A model generated the notes under the pieces. That model was not told where the DNA came from. It saw nothing but the letters and a program-made list of their open reading frames with translations, and did not search any database. A stretch of 64,000 nt of DNA from Polyangiaceae bacterium (GTDB taxonomy: Bacteria; Myxococcota_A; Polyangia; Polyangiales; Polyangiaceae). The stretch spans positions 62,001 through 126,000 of the forward strand of contig JAICQO010000005.1 of assembly GCA_025937835.1 (NCBI GenBank). Reading direction: 5' to 3'. Both the position numbers and the translations under genes were made by a program. Positions 29,992-40,247 of the stretch are shown here, one piece after another; position 1 is the first letter of the stretch, and every line of letters begins with the position of its first letter.

Positions 29992-30786
29992 TCAGCTCCC
30001 TGAAAAACCGAGCTCGGCGAGCGCGGTCTCGAGCGCTCGGCCCACGCGCTCGGCCCATTGTCGCTGCCCTCGCTCGTCGACCAGCAGGTCCTGACGCATC
30101 TCGAGCTCCACGTAGAGGAGCCCACGGCGCTCCGCGTGCTGCACCACGCCGTAGTCCGTGAGCTCGCTCACGAAATAGGGCTCGTTGTCACCCACCTCGA
30201 GCCCCGGCTCCCGCCGCAACACGCCGAGCAGCGCCTTCGCGAGCCGTCCGTCTTTTCCGTACAACACCCCCGCGTGCCAGCGTCGGTCTTTCCCGAGATA
30301 GCGCGGAGTGAAGCTGTGTACGGCCACGTACACGCTCGGCATCTGCGCGAGCCTTCGCCGCTCGAGCTCCTGCTCGATACGCTGGTGATACGGGTAAAAG
30401 ATCGCCTCGGTGCGCGCCTGCCTGTCCGCCTCGGAGAGCTGCTGATTACCGGGGATCGGCGTGTCTTCGCTGAGCTTCGCGATCGAGCTGTCGACCGCGG
30501 GCGGCCGATTGCAGTCGATCACGAGCCGCGAGTACGTCTGCCAGATCGCGAACGCGCCGAGGTCTCTGGCGAGCAGCTCGGCCACGCCCGCAGCTCCGAT
30601 ATCCCAAGCGATGTGCCGCTCGAGGTCCGCCGCCGAGAGCCCGAGGTCACCGAGCGCTCGAGGCAAGCGTTTTCCGGCGTGGTCGCAGGTCACGACGAAC
30701 GGCGAGCGCGGCTCGCCTTCGAGCACTCGGAACGGGGGAGGGTCTTCAGGGCCGAGCAGCGGTGAGGGCAGAGCGATACCGGTCAC
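29992..30786 (-). CDS. N-formylglutamate amidohydrolase family protein
   Basis: VTCDHAGKRLPRALGDLGL...HIAWDIGAAGVAELLARDLGA...QTYSRLVIDCNRP...VHSFTPRYLG; GTG start at 30786. Confidence 0.88.
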   Translation of the reverse strand: MTGIALPSPLLGPEDPPPFRVLEGEPRSPFVVTCDHAGKRLPRALGDLGLSAADLERHIAWDIGAAGVAELLARDLGAFAIWQTYSRLVIDCNRPPAVDSSIAKLSEDTPIPGNQQLSEADRQARTEAIFYPYHQRIEQELERRRLAQMPSVYVAVHSFTPRYLGKDRRWHAGVLYGKDGRLAKALLGVLRREPGLEVGDNEPYFVSELTDYGVVQHAERRGLLYVELEMRQDLLVDERGQRQWAERVGRALETALAELGFSGS

Positions 30787-30844
30787 GGCCGCAGTTTGAG
30801 CCGGATCCTTGCCGCAATCCAAGGATCGGCGCACGCTTTCCGCC

Positions 30845-31267
30845 GTGCGAGCCGTGATCCGGAACCTTGCGCTGTGCGCGCTGCTTTCGTCGGCGACGCG
30901 CGGCGCCTCTGCCGAAGACCCGGCGCCGCGGCCGCCACACCCCGAGCCGCGCGGGATCGTTTCGGTGGTGTCTCTCGCCGGCCCCCACGAGCGCGACCAG
31001 GTCGAGCGCCATGCGCGCCTGGCCTGGGGCAAGATCGTGCGCTGCTACAAAGCCATCGACCGCTCGGCGCGGGGCAGCGTTACCGTCGAGCTCGCCGTTC
31101 GCGGCAGCGGAACGTCCAGCGGCGCACGCCGGCTCGGCGCGACCTTGAAGAACCCCGCGCTCAGCGCCTGCCTCACGCGCATCCTCAACGGCTTGAAAAT
31201 GCCCAAGGCTGCTCGCACCTCGTTCGCCAAGATCGAGATCCGCGTGGCCCCGGGCGATCCCTCGTGA
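30845..31267 (+). CDS. AgmX/PglI C-terminal domain-like secreted protein
   Basis: Signal-like N-terminus; RCYKAI...GSVTVELAVRGSGTSSGARRLGATLKNPALSACLTRILNGLKMP pattern. Confidence 0.7.
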   Translation: MRAVIRNLALCALLSSATRGASAEDPAPRPPHPEPRGIVSVVSLAGPHERDQVERHARLAWGKIVRCYKAIDRSARGSVTVELAVRGSGTSSGARRLGATLKNPALSACLTRILNGLKMPKAARTSFAKIEIRVAPGDPS

Positions 31268-31308
31268 AACCAAAACGGGCGACTCGTGCGAGTCACCCGT
31301 CGATTCGG

Positions 31309-31380
<72 letters not shown>

Positions 31381-31482
31381 CAGGGGGCGCGGACAGTACC
31401 AGCAATCTTGCGAGATTCAACCCGCAAGAAAAGCGGCGATCGTGCGCCCTCCGGCCCGCGGTTCCGGACGTGCCCTTGGGGC

Positions 31483-31716
31483 TCAGCTCGGCGGGGTAGT
31501 GCTCCAATCGCGCATGGCTTGGTCGCCCGGACGGTCGACGTGCACCTTGTCGTCCACCGCTGTGACCCAGCTGAGCGGGATGTAGTGATGGAGCCCGCTG
31601 CGGTCCTTGGCGAGCTTGATGGCGTTCGTGCCCTCCAGGTGATCGACGACGGCGAACTGCCTCTCGTTCGAGCAAACGACGGGCATGTGCGGTTGGATCT
31701 GCGCGATGTCGATCAT
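31483..31716 (-). CDS. DUF2171 domain-containing protein
   Basis: 77 aa ..VVDHLEGTNAIKLAKDRSGLHHYIPLSWVTAVDDKVHVDRPGDQA. Confidence 0.8.
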   Translation of the reverse strand: MIDIAQIQPHMPVVCSNERQFAVVDHLEGTNAIKLAKDRSGLHHYIPLSWVTAVDDKVHVDRPGDQAMRDWSTTPPS

Positions 31717-32858
31717 GACGTCTCCTTTCGGTTCGAGGTCAAGAGGCGCGCCAGCGGCTTCTGGACCGCCGCGCCCGCGCGGGTGTTCAGCACGCTGGCC
31801 ATGACCGCTGCCGAGACATCCCCGAGCGCCGAGCGAGCGCGACGCGATGCGGGACCGACGGTGCTGGGCGGCGTCGGCTCGGTGAGGTCGGCGGGCTCCT
31901 CGTTGCGCGGAGGAGCGGAGCTCAGAGTACGGTGAATTCGTGGAAGCGCTTCGCGCGCGGCAACGCTGCCGTAAGGCGCAAGCGCCGCAGCCAGCTCGGC
32001 CACGTCGGCGTAACGCTTGTCCGGTTCCTTCGAGAGGCAGCGATTCACGATCTGCGCCAGGCCCGCGGGCAGCGTCGGCACGAGTTGCGTCAGAGAAATG
32101 GGCTCTCGCGCCAGCACCTGAGCGCAGATCGACATCGCGCTGTCACCCTCGAACGGCGGCTCGCCGCTCAAGAGCTCGAACAGCACCACCCCGACCGACC
32201 AGATATCGATGCGGTGGTCGCTCGCGTCGGGCGACGAAATTTGTTCGGGCGCCATGTAATGCGGCGAGCCGATGCCGTAGTCCTCCCCGAACTTTCGCTC
32301 GCTTGCGCCCTTCACGTTGGGAGCCGAGCAAATCCCGAAGTCGAGCAGCTTGACGCTGTCGCCGCTCGGCGTGCGCGCCAGCACCAGGTTCTCGGGCTTG
32401 ACGTCGCGGTGGACGATCCCGAGGGAGTGCGCCTCCGCGAGCGCCTCCAGCAGGCTCATCATCCAATCCACTGCGCGCGCCGGCTCGATGCGCTTCTCGC
32501 GATTCAGCAGGACTCGCAGGTCCGTCCCGTCGAGGTACTCGAGCACCAGGTAAGGTGCGCCGTCTTCCAGCCGGCCGGCATCGAAGATGCGGCACACGTG
32601 GTCGTTCTGGAAGCGACTCAACACGCACGCTTCGGTGAGCAGCTTTTCGGCGGCGTCGGGATGCGCGAGCAGCTCCGGCCGCACGACCTTGAGTGCCACG
32701 CTCCGAGCGATCATCGGTTGGCTGGCGCGGAAAACGAGCCCCATTCCGCCGCGCGCGATGAGCTTCTCGATCCGATATTTGCCGGCGACCAGGACGCCCT
32801 CACGTAAATCTCGGGAACCGACGCGGGGCGCTGCGAACGCCAATGACGACTGCTGCAT
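31713..32858 (-). CDS. Ser/Thr protein kinase (soluble)
   Basis: ARGGMGLVFRA, IVHRDVKPENLVLA, LLDFGIC, GSPHYMAPEQ. Confidence 0.93.
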   Translation of the reverse strand: MQQSSLAFAAPRVGSRDLREGVLVAGKYRIEKLIARGGMGLVFRASQPMIARSVALKVVRPELLAHPDAAEKLLTEACVLSRFQNDHVCRIFDAGRLEDGAPYLVLEYLDGTDLRVLLNREKRIEPARAVDWMMSLLEALAEAHSLGIVHRDVKPENLVLARTPSGDSVKLLDFGICSAPNVKGASERKFGEDYGIGSPHYMAPEQISSPDASDHRIDIWSVGVVLFELLSGEPPFEGDSAMSICAQVLAREPISLTQLVPTLPAGLAQIVNRCLSKEPDKRYADVAELAAALAPYGSVAAREALPRIHRTLSSAPPRNEEPADLTEPTPPSTVGPASRRARSALGDVSAAVMASVLNTRAGAAVQKPLARLLTSNRKETS

Positions 32859-33040
32859 GGTGTGGATTCGTGGCTGGAGAGGCGCGAGGTCCAGTGGCGC
32901 CTAGCCCCCACTGCTGCACCCGACGTGCCAGGTTAGCCCTCACCCGCGCAGCACTGCAAACGCTCTCTGTTGGGTAAGATCACCCAGCCCTGGCGCGGCG
33001 CTTTGCACCCGTTGTGGCGGCGCTGCGTGGCGCAAAACGA

Positions 33041-33110
33041 GGGGTGAGTGGTTCCCGCTCGCAATGCTCCAATCGCTCTCGGTGGCCTAGGGCTTGCAGC
33101 CACTCACCCC
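33041..33110 (+). promoter_or_regulatory. Long hairpin in leader of downstream gene
   Basis: Perfect 11-bp arms GGGGTGAGTGG (33041-33051) and CCACTCACCCC (33100-33110), followed by AAGGAG and TTG start. Confidence 0.6.
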
Positions 33111-33124
33111 CAAGGAGTCGGATT

Positions 33125-33595
33125 TTGGCGTTCAAAGTACTGATGATGCCGTTAGCGACCGGTGGAGCACTCGCGCTCGGCTTCGTGGTCTACGCGAACC
33201 TGCGGCGCTGGCTCGATGCTCGCACTCTCGAGAGTGAAGCGTGGCGCCGTCTGCGTGACGCGCGCTCGCCAGAGCGAGAGCGCGATCCGGTAGGTCCCCC
33301 CGACAGCCGTCCCTCGCGTCCGAGCCATCCGCTCCGCGTGACGACCGAAGCCGAGGTGGCAGCTGTGATCGGCGCCGAGTGGCCGCTCCCGCCCGTGCCC
33401 GACGCGTTGATCATGGATCACGCCGCTCGGAACGCCGAAGTTGCCAGCGCCGAAATCGACGCGTGGCTCACGGACTCCGAGTTCCCCGACGAAGAGACCG
33501 CGCCCACGCAGCCAGGGATGCGTTTCGAACACGACGCGCTCGAACCCGCGAAAGAGGGCTTGCCCTCCTCCCGCGGCTCGTCGAGCGACGGCTGA
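33125..33595 (+). CDS. Hypothetical single-TM protein (156 aa)
   Basis: TTG start preceded by AAGGAG; MAFKVLMMPLATGGALALGFVVYANLRRWLD, one N-terminal TM. Confidence 0.6.
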   Translation: MAFKVLMMPLATGGALALGFVVYANLRRWLDARTLESEAWRRLRDARSPERERDPVGPPDSRPSRPSHPLRVTTEAEVAAVIGAEWPLPPVPDALIMDHAARNAEVASAEIDAWLTDSEFPDEETAPTQPGMRFEHDALEPAKEGLPSSRGSSSDG

Positions 33596-33767
33596 GCCCG
33601 CGCGCCCGGCAGCTCGAAGGTGGGAGTCGAACGCCACCGTCTAGCTGCGCGTGATTGATGCGGCTCGAGCGGATTTGGTGCCAGATTTAAGAAGCGAATC
33701 GCTGGTTCGAGACGCTTTTTCGCCGACCCTTTTGCAGCGCTGGGGGTTACCTTAATCGGCGAACATC

Positions 33768-35531
33768 GTGGCTGCAGATCTGCGAGTAACCGTGGGGCGG
33801 CCGAGCGTCGGCTGGCTGTTGTCGGTGCTGTGCCTCGGCGCCGCCTGCACCGGAGAGATCGGCTCTACCGGTTCCCCCTCAGTCGTGCCTTCCGCGATGT
33901 CTCCGACAGTGAGTGGCACGCCGACCGCTCCGGCTGCGGTGCCGTCCATGCCCGGTACGACGCCGCCGTCTCCGATGGGGCCCGCGCCCGGAGCTCTACC
34001 GTACGCGCCCCCAGCACCCGCGGCTGCCGAGCTTCCCGCTCGCGTTTGGCTCCTCACGCCAGAGGAGTATGGCCTCGCCGTTCGTAGTGTGACGGGCAAA
34101 GGCATCGACGTCAGCGACATCGATCCAATCCCCGACACCGGCGTTTACCCGAACATGTCGAGGAGCGGCGTGGTGCGCGTCACGCTCGCTCAACAGCTCG
34201 CCGAGAAGGCCGCGCTCGCCGTCGATGGCCTCACGACGCCAGAGCTCACGGCGCTCGTTCCCTGCGGAGCTCTGGAACGGAGCTGCCGCGACGACTTCGT
34301 CGCGAAGATGCTGAACCGTGCGTTCCGACGGCCTGCGACGGACGAAGACAAGGCGCGCTACGCCGAGATTTTCGAGCTGGGCGCCGAGGCCGAGCCCGAG
34401 CTCGGATTCCGCTCGGTGATCCGTGCGCTCCTGACCTCGCCGCATTTCCTGTATCGCACCGAGGTCGGCGCGGCCGCCGACGCTCAATCGCCCTCGTTCT
34501 CACTGACGAACCACGAGCTGGCGAGCCTGTTGTCGTTCAGCGTGACGGGCGCGCCGCCCTCAGCCTCGCTGCTCGCCGCGGCCGATCGCGGGGAGCTCGT
34601 GGAGCCGGCCAAGCTGCGCGAGCACCTCCAAGCGTTGATGGCAGAGCCGGCTGCGAGCGAGCGCGTCGCGGCCTTCCTGGTGCAGTGGCTCCGGCTTCAC
34701 CGCTTCCAAGACGAGGTGGAAAAATTCGAGGACGTGTTCCCGGGCTTCGACGCCGTGAAGATCGCGATGTTCGGCGAGACGACCGAGTTCCTCGAGACCT
34801 ACGGCACCATGAAGGGGACGCTGAGCGGTCTCTTGACCTCGCCCGTGCCGACCACGAGCACGACGCTGTCTTCCTTCTACCTCGCCGAGCCCTCGACGCC
34901 TGCATCGGGTTCGCGCATCGGCCTGTTGTCGCTCGGCGCGGTGCTTTCGAAGAACGCCAAGCAGTATCTGACTTCACCGACGCTGCGCGGTCTATTCGTG
35001 CGTGATCAGCTGCTCTGCCAACACATCAGCCTGCCGGAGAACTTCACCCCGCCGCCGATCGAGGTGGCCGAAGCCCAGGCAGCGCCGAAGACCACGCGAG
35101 AGCTCTACGAGCTCCACGCCAAAGATGCTGCCTGCGCTGGCTGTCACTCGTTGCTCGACTCGGTCGGCTTCCTGTTCGAGGGCTTCGATGGTGCGGGGCG
35201 CATGCGCACGACCGAGACCTACCGCAGCCCGACCTTCACGAACACGGCGCCGACGCCAGAGCCCATCGACTCGACCGGGGAGCTCCTCGGTACCGACGTG
35301 GACGGCAAGCTCACGTCGGTGGCGGACCTGGCTCAGGCTCTCGCCAAGAGCGACTGGGTACGAGAATGCGTGGCGCGCCAGGCCTTCCGCTTCTACTTCG
35401 GCGAGGTCGAGCCCGACCGCGGCGTGCCGCCCGTCGTCGCCGGTACCGCGGCGCTCAAAGGCTCCGGCGTGCTCGGTGACCTGGTGCAGGCGCTGCTCAC
35501 CACCGAGAGCACGACCCGAAGGGTCAGGTAG
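33768..35531 (+). CDS. DUF1592/DUF1588/DUF1595-type lipoprotein with CxxCH motif
   Basis: Lipobox LGAACTGEIG; Pro-rich linker; LTPEEYGLAVRSVTG, FVAKMLNRAFRRPATDED, CAGCHSLLDSVGFLFEGFDGAGRMR, ECVARQAFRFYFGE. Confidence 0.9.
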   Translation: MAADLRVTVGRPSVGWLLSVLCLGAACTGEIGSTGSPSVVPSAMSPTVSGTPTAPAAVPSMPGTTPPSPMGPAPGALPYAPPAPAAAELPARVWLLTPEEYGLAVRSVTGKGIDVSDIDPIPDTGVYPNMSRSGVVRVTLAQQLAEKAALAVDGLTTPELTALVPCGALERSCRDDFVAKMLNRAFRRPATDEDKARYAEIFELGAEAEPELGFRSVIRALLTSPHFLYRTEVGAAADAQSPSFSLTNHELASLLSFSVTGAPPSASLLAAADRGELVEPAKLREHLQALMAEPAASERVAAFLVQWLRLHRFQDEVEKFEDVFPGFDAVKIAMFGETTEFLETYGTMKGTLSGLLTSPVPTTSTTLSSFYLAEPSTPASGSRIGLLSLGAVLSKNAKQYLTSPTLRGLFVRDQLLCQHISLPENFTPPPIEVAEAQAAPKTTRELYELHAKDAACAGCHSLLDSVGFLFEGFDGAGRMRTTETYRSPTFTNTAPTPEPIDSTGELLGTDVDGKLTSVADLAQALAKSDWVRECVARQAFRFYFGEVEPDRGVPPVVAGTAALKGSGVLGDLVQALLTTESTTRRVR

Positions 35532-35550
35532 TCAGGAGCAGGGAGAGAGC

Positions 35551-36975
35551 ATGCCGAAACGCTTCGAAGTCACCCGCCGCGATCTGCTTCGCACGGCTCT
35601 CGGCGGCGTGTTGCTGGCTCCGTTCCTGCGCGAGCGCGAGCTCGAGGCGCAGACGGCGCTGCCGAAGCGTCTGGTCTTGATGTTCAACCCCGACTCCCAC
35701 CCGCCGGAGTGGTGGCCTTCGGGCAGCGGCGGCAGCTTCGTGCTGAACGAGCCGCTGGCCGACTTCAAGGGTCTCGAGAGCCAGCTGTTGTTCCTGAGAA
35801 GGCTCGATCACGCCTGGACCTTCGACAACCATCACGAAGCCGGGATGGCTCAGCTGTTCACCGGCGCCAAATTCTTCGACGAGGCCACGCATCAAGCCAA
35901 CGGCCCCTCGATCGACCAGATCCTGCTCAAGGAGTCGGACATTCGCGGGGGGACGCCGCTCGCGAGCATCCACCTCTGCGCCGCCGATCGGGGCCTGGCC
36001 GACAAGCGCCACATCCTCTCGTACAGCGGGCCCGGGCAACCGATGGTCCACGTCGCCGATCCGGCCAAGGCCTTCAAGCAGATCTTCGAAGGCGTGACGT
36101 TCGGCGTGGCTCCGGCCACGCCCCCCGCCACGACGCCGACCTCACCGCCCATGCCTGACGCGGCGGCCGAGGCCAGGCGCGCCGTCGATCAGCGCATTTT
36201 GCAGGTGAACACCGCCGAGCTGAAGTCGATCCAGCAGCTCCTCGGTCAGGTCGAGAAGGAGAAGCTCGAGCGGCACGTCGAAGCGCTGTTCGAGCTCGAG
36301 CAGCGCATCAACGCGGCACCGCTACCCACCGGCGGCGGAGGGGGCGTCGCACCGCCGGCCGCCGTGGGCGGTGCGTGCGAGAAGACCGACACCTCGGGCT
36401 TCAGCAACAGCCTCAACAACGCCACCACCATCACGCGCTGGGCACGGATCCAGGCCGACATGATCGTGAACGCGTTCACCTGTGACCGGACTCGCGTCGC
36501 CGACTACAGCTTCAGCTTCTCGGGCGGCCACCACGAGGGGCTGCTCGGGTTCTCGCAGAGCTGGCACGACATCGTCGCGCACGTGAGCAAGACGGACGAT
36601 TCGGTCACGGTCGACGGCAAGGCCATGACCACCCGCGAAGCGTTCATCAAATTCGACCGCTTCTGGGCGGGTCACATGGCCTACCTCGCGCGCCGCCTGT
36701 CCATGATTCAAGAGGGGAACGGCAGCATGCTCGACAACACGATCCTGATCTGGGGCGTCGAGAGCGGCACCAACCACAACCACAGCCCGCGGGACATGCA
36801 GTACCTGATCATCGGGGGCAAGAACCTCGGCGTGAACGTGGGCCAGTACGTCAACGGCTCCACGACCCAGAGCGCCAATCAGCTGCTGGTTTCGGTGATG
36901 AACGCCCTCGGCCACCCGGCAAAGGGCATCGGCATCGAGCCCGACTGCGGGCCGCTCCCCGGATTCTCGGTGTGA
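35551..36975 (+). CDS. DUF1552 domain-containing protein with Tat-like signal
   Basis: TRRDLLRTALGGVLLAPFLRE signal; LMFNPDSHPPEWWPSG..GGSFVLNEPLADFKGL; GLLGFSQSWHDIV; paralogue of 40248-41573. Confidence 0.9.
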   Translation: MPKRFEVTRRDLLRTALGGVLLAPFLRERELEAQTALPKRLVLMFNPDSHPPEWWPSGSGGSFVLNEPLADFKGLESQLLFLRRLDHAWTFDNHHEAGMAQLFTGAKFFDEATHQANGPSIDQILLKESDIRGGTPLASIHLCAADRGLADKRHILSYSGPGQPMVHVADPAKAFKQIFEGVTFGVAPATPPATTPTSPPMPDAAAEARRAVDQRILQVNTAELKSIQQLLGQVEKEKLERHVEALFELEQRINAAPLPTGGGGGVAPPAAVGGACEKTDTSGFSNSLNNATTITRWARIQADMIVNAFTCDRTRVADYSFSFSGGHHEGLLGFSQSWHDIVAHVSKTDDSVTVDGKAMTTREAFIKFDRFWAGHMAYLARRLSMIQEGNGSMLDNTILIWGVESGTNHNHSPRDMQYLIIGGKNLGVNVGQYVNGSTTQSANQLLVSVMNALGHPAKGIGIEPDCGPLPGFSV

Positions 36976-36991
36976 CGCCGAGCTCGCTCGG

Positions 36992-37843
36992 CTAGCGACG
37001 CTTGGGATCGAACAGGTAGCGGAACAGCTCGGAGTCGGACGACAGGAGCAATGTCGAGGACTCGTCGAGCGAGCGCTCGTAGGCGTCCAGGCTGCGCACG
37101 AACGAGTAGAACTCCGCGTCCTTGCCATAGGCTTCGGCGTAGATGCGCGTACTCTCGCCGTCGCCCTCGCCGCGCAGCTTTTGCGCGGTCTCGTAGGCCT
37201 TGGCGAGCAAGATGGTCTTTTCCTTGTCGGTCTCGGCGCGGATCTTGGCGGCTTCTTCCTCGCCCTCGGACCGGTACTGCTTGGCGACCCGGTCGCGCTC
37301 GGCGCGCATGCGCTGGAAGACGCTCTCTTGCACCTCGCGCGGCAGGTCTGCGCGCCGGATCCGCACGTCTATGACGTGGACGCCGAAATCCTTGGTCTGA
37401 ACGCGCACGCGCTCGGCCACCTCTTGCATCAACGGTTCGCGCGCGTGCCCGACGATCTCGTCGAAGTTGTGGCTGGCAAACTCGCGGCGAAGCTCGCTGT
37501 TGACGATGTCGTCGATCCGGGCCTTGGCTCCGTTCTGATCGTGCAGCTTGGTATAGAACCGCAGCGGGTCGGTGATCTTGTAGCGGCTGATTGGATCGGT
37601 CATCAGCCGCTTCTTGTCGAGCGTCAGGTACTCGGCGGGCGGCGTGTCGCTGGCCAGGATCCGCGCGTCCATCACCTGCACCGATTGGGTGAGCGGGATT
37701 TTGAAGTACAGACCCGGAGCGGTGACGCTGCGCTTGTACTCGCCGAACTGGGTGACGATGCCCATTTCGGTCTCGTCGATCTGAAAGGCGCTCGACAGGC
37801 CGACCAGCGCTGCCAGGACGAGGATGGCGATGACGCGCGTCAC
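36992..37843 (-). CDS. hflC: Protease modulator HflC (SPFH/band 7)
   Basis: ETEMGIVTQFGEYKRSVTAPGLYFKIP...IRRADLPREVQESVFQRMRAERDRVAKQYRSEGEEEAAKIRA. Confidence 0.95.
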   Translation of the reverse strand: MTRVIAILVLAALVGLSSAFQIDETEMGIVTQFGEYKRSVTAPGLYFKIPLTQSVQVMDARILASDTPPAEYLTLDKKRLMTDPISRYKITDPLRFYTKLHDQNGAKARIDDIVNSELRREFASHNFDEIVGHAREPLMQEVAERVRVQTKDFGVHVIDVRIRRADLPREVQESVFQRMRAERDRVAKQYRSEGEEEAAKIRAETDKEKTILLAKAYETAQKLRGEGDGESTRIYAEAYGKDAEFYSFVRSLDAYERSLDESSTLLLSSDSELFRYLFDPKRR

Positions 37844-38835
37844 TGCTTCTTCTCCGGGGTGGCTCCGCCGGGCGGGGAGGTGAGCAGCGGCAGCACCGCG
37901 CCCTTCAGGTTCTCGGGGATCAGCGTCTTCTTCTCTGCGCGCGCCAGCACGCGCTCCAGAGCTTCGAGGTGCAGGCGCCGGCGCGTGACGTCGGCCGCCT
38001 TCTGATACTCGGTGAGCTGCGCATCGAACTTGGCGGCGTCACCGCGGGCCCTGAGTACGCGCTCCTCCTTGTAGCCCTCGGCCTCTCGCTCGATCTGGCG
38101 GGCCTCGCCGCGAGCGCGGGGGATCAGATCCGCCTGGTAGCCCTTGGCCTGGTTGATGAGCTTCTCTTTCTCTTCGCGAGCGCGGACCACGTCGTGGAAC
38201 GCTTCCTTGACCTCGTCCGGCGCGTCCACGCGCTGCAGCTTGACCTCGGTGATCGAGATCCCGCTCTGGTATTCGTTCATCAGCTTTTGCAGCCAGTCGC
38301 GCGTCTCGGCCTGAACCGTCTCACGGCCGGTGGTGATCACGTCGTCGATCTTGGTGCGCCCGACGCTGCTGCGCAGCGCGACCTCGGCGGTGGCGCGTAG
38401 AGCTTCTTCCGGATCGCGCAGGCGGAACAGATACTTGGCGGAGTCGGAGATCTTGTACTGGATGATGATCTGCGCCTCGACGATGTTCTCGTCGCCGGTG
38501 AGCATCAGGGCTTCGCTGGGCACCGCCTTGTCCTCGCGGAAGCCGACCTCGATGCGCCGGATGTTCTCGATGTTCACGACGTCCACGTCCTGGACGATCG
38601 GGATCCGAAAGTGGGGGCCGGGACCGGCGTAGCCGCTGTGCTTGCCGAAGGTACGCAGCACGCCCTGTTCACCGGGGCCGACCACGAAGAAGCCGCTGAC
38701 GCCGAGCGCCACCAGCACCAACACCAGCACGATCGTCCCGAGCTTGCCGCCGAAGTAACGAAACGGGCTCAGCGTTCGCGAAAGCATGTCGGCGACCGAC
38801 TCGGATCGCGGATCTCTCTGTCCGGGTCTTGCCAT
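37840..38835 (-). CDS. hflK: FtsH protease activity modulator HflK
   Basis: GPGEQGVLRTFGKHSGYAGPGPHFRIPIVQDVDVVNIENIRRIEVGFR...; overlaps hflC start. Confidence 0.95.
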   Translation of the reverse strand: MARPGQRDPRSESVADMLSRTLSPFRYFGGKLGTIVLVLVLVALGVSGFFVVGPGEQGVLRTFGKHSGYAGPGPHFRIPIVQDVDVVNIENIRRIEVGFREDKAVPSEALMLTGDENIVEAQIIIQYKISDSAKYLFRLRDPEEALRATAEVALRSSVGRTKIDDVITTGRETVQAETRDWLQKLMNEYQSGISITEVKLQRVDAPDEVKEAFHDVVRAREEKEKLINQAKGYQADLIPRARGEARQIEREAEGYKEERVLRARGDAAKFDAQLTEYQKAADVTRRRLHLEALERVLARAEKKTLIPENLKGAVLPLLTSPPGGATPEKKQ

Positions 38836-38991
38836 GCTGATCTTTGCTGATTCGTGGGCGGTCTTCGCCCGACTCGGGCCGTGACCGACACCCGCTCGGC
38901 CGACTAGCTTTGAGCCGCGCACCGCCTGCTGTCAAGCGAAGCGCCCGCCAGTAAAGCCACGAGGCGATGCGCGTGGGATACTCTCGCGGCG

Positions 38992-40068
<1,077 letters not shown>

Positions 40069-40175
40069 GTGCCCCCGACGTCGGTGGTTCCACGAATCCC
40101 TTCGATGCGCTCCAAGGGTGATCGGAGCGAGAGTACTTCGACTCTCATCGAAGCGCAGAGCTCACCCCGAAAAAC

Positions 40176-40217
40176 CTGGCGCCCGTGGCGGTCCGTCTGG
40201 CGCCCGTGGCGGTTCCT
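40176..40217. repeat. Tandem duplication of a 21-bp unit
   Basis: ctggcgcccgtggcggtccgt then ctggcgcccgtggcggttcct. Confidence 0.85.
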
Positions 40218-40235
40218 CTGGAGCGTTCGAAGACT

Positions 40236-40247
40236 CCCCGCGCGGGG
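40236..40247 (-). terminator. Palindrome CCCCGCGCGGGG abutting the stop of the DUF1552 gene
   Basis: Self-complementary 12-mer at the 3' end of a minus-strand gene in a convergent gap; no T tract. Confidence 0.35.

Noticed and set aside
28211-30058. 615-aa minus-strand ORF
   Set aside because: Antisense to the LacI-like sensor gene; no recognisable domain
33600-33650. tRNA or tmRNA gene
   Set aside because: Only a T-arm-like segment; no acceptor, D-arm or anticodon arm around it
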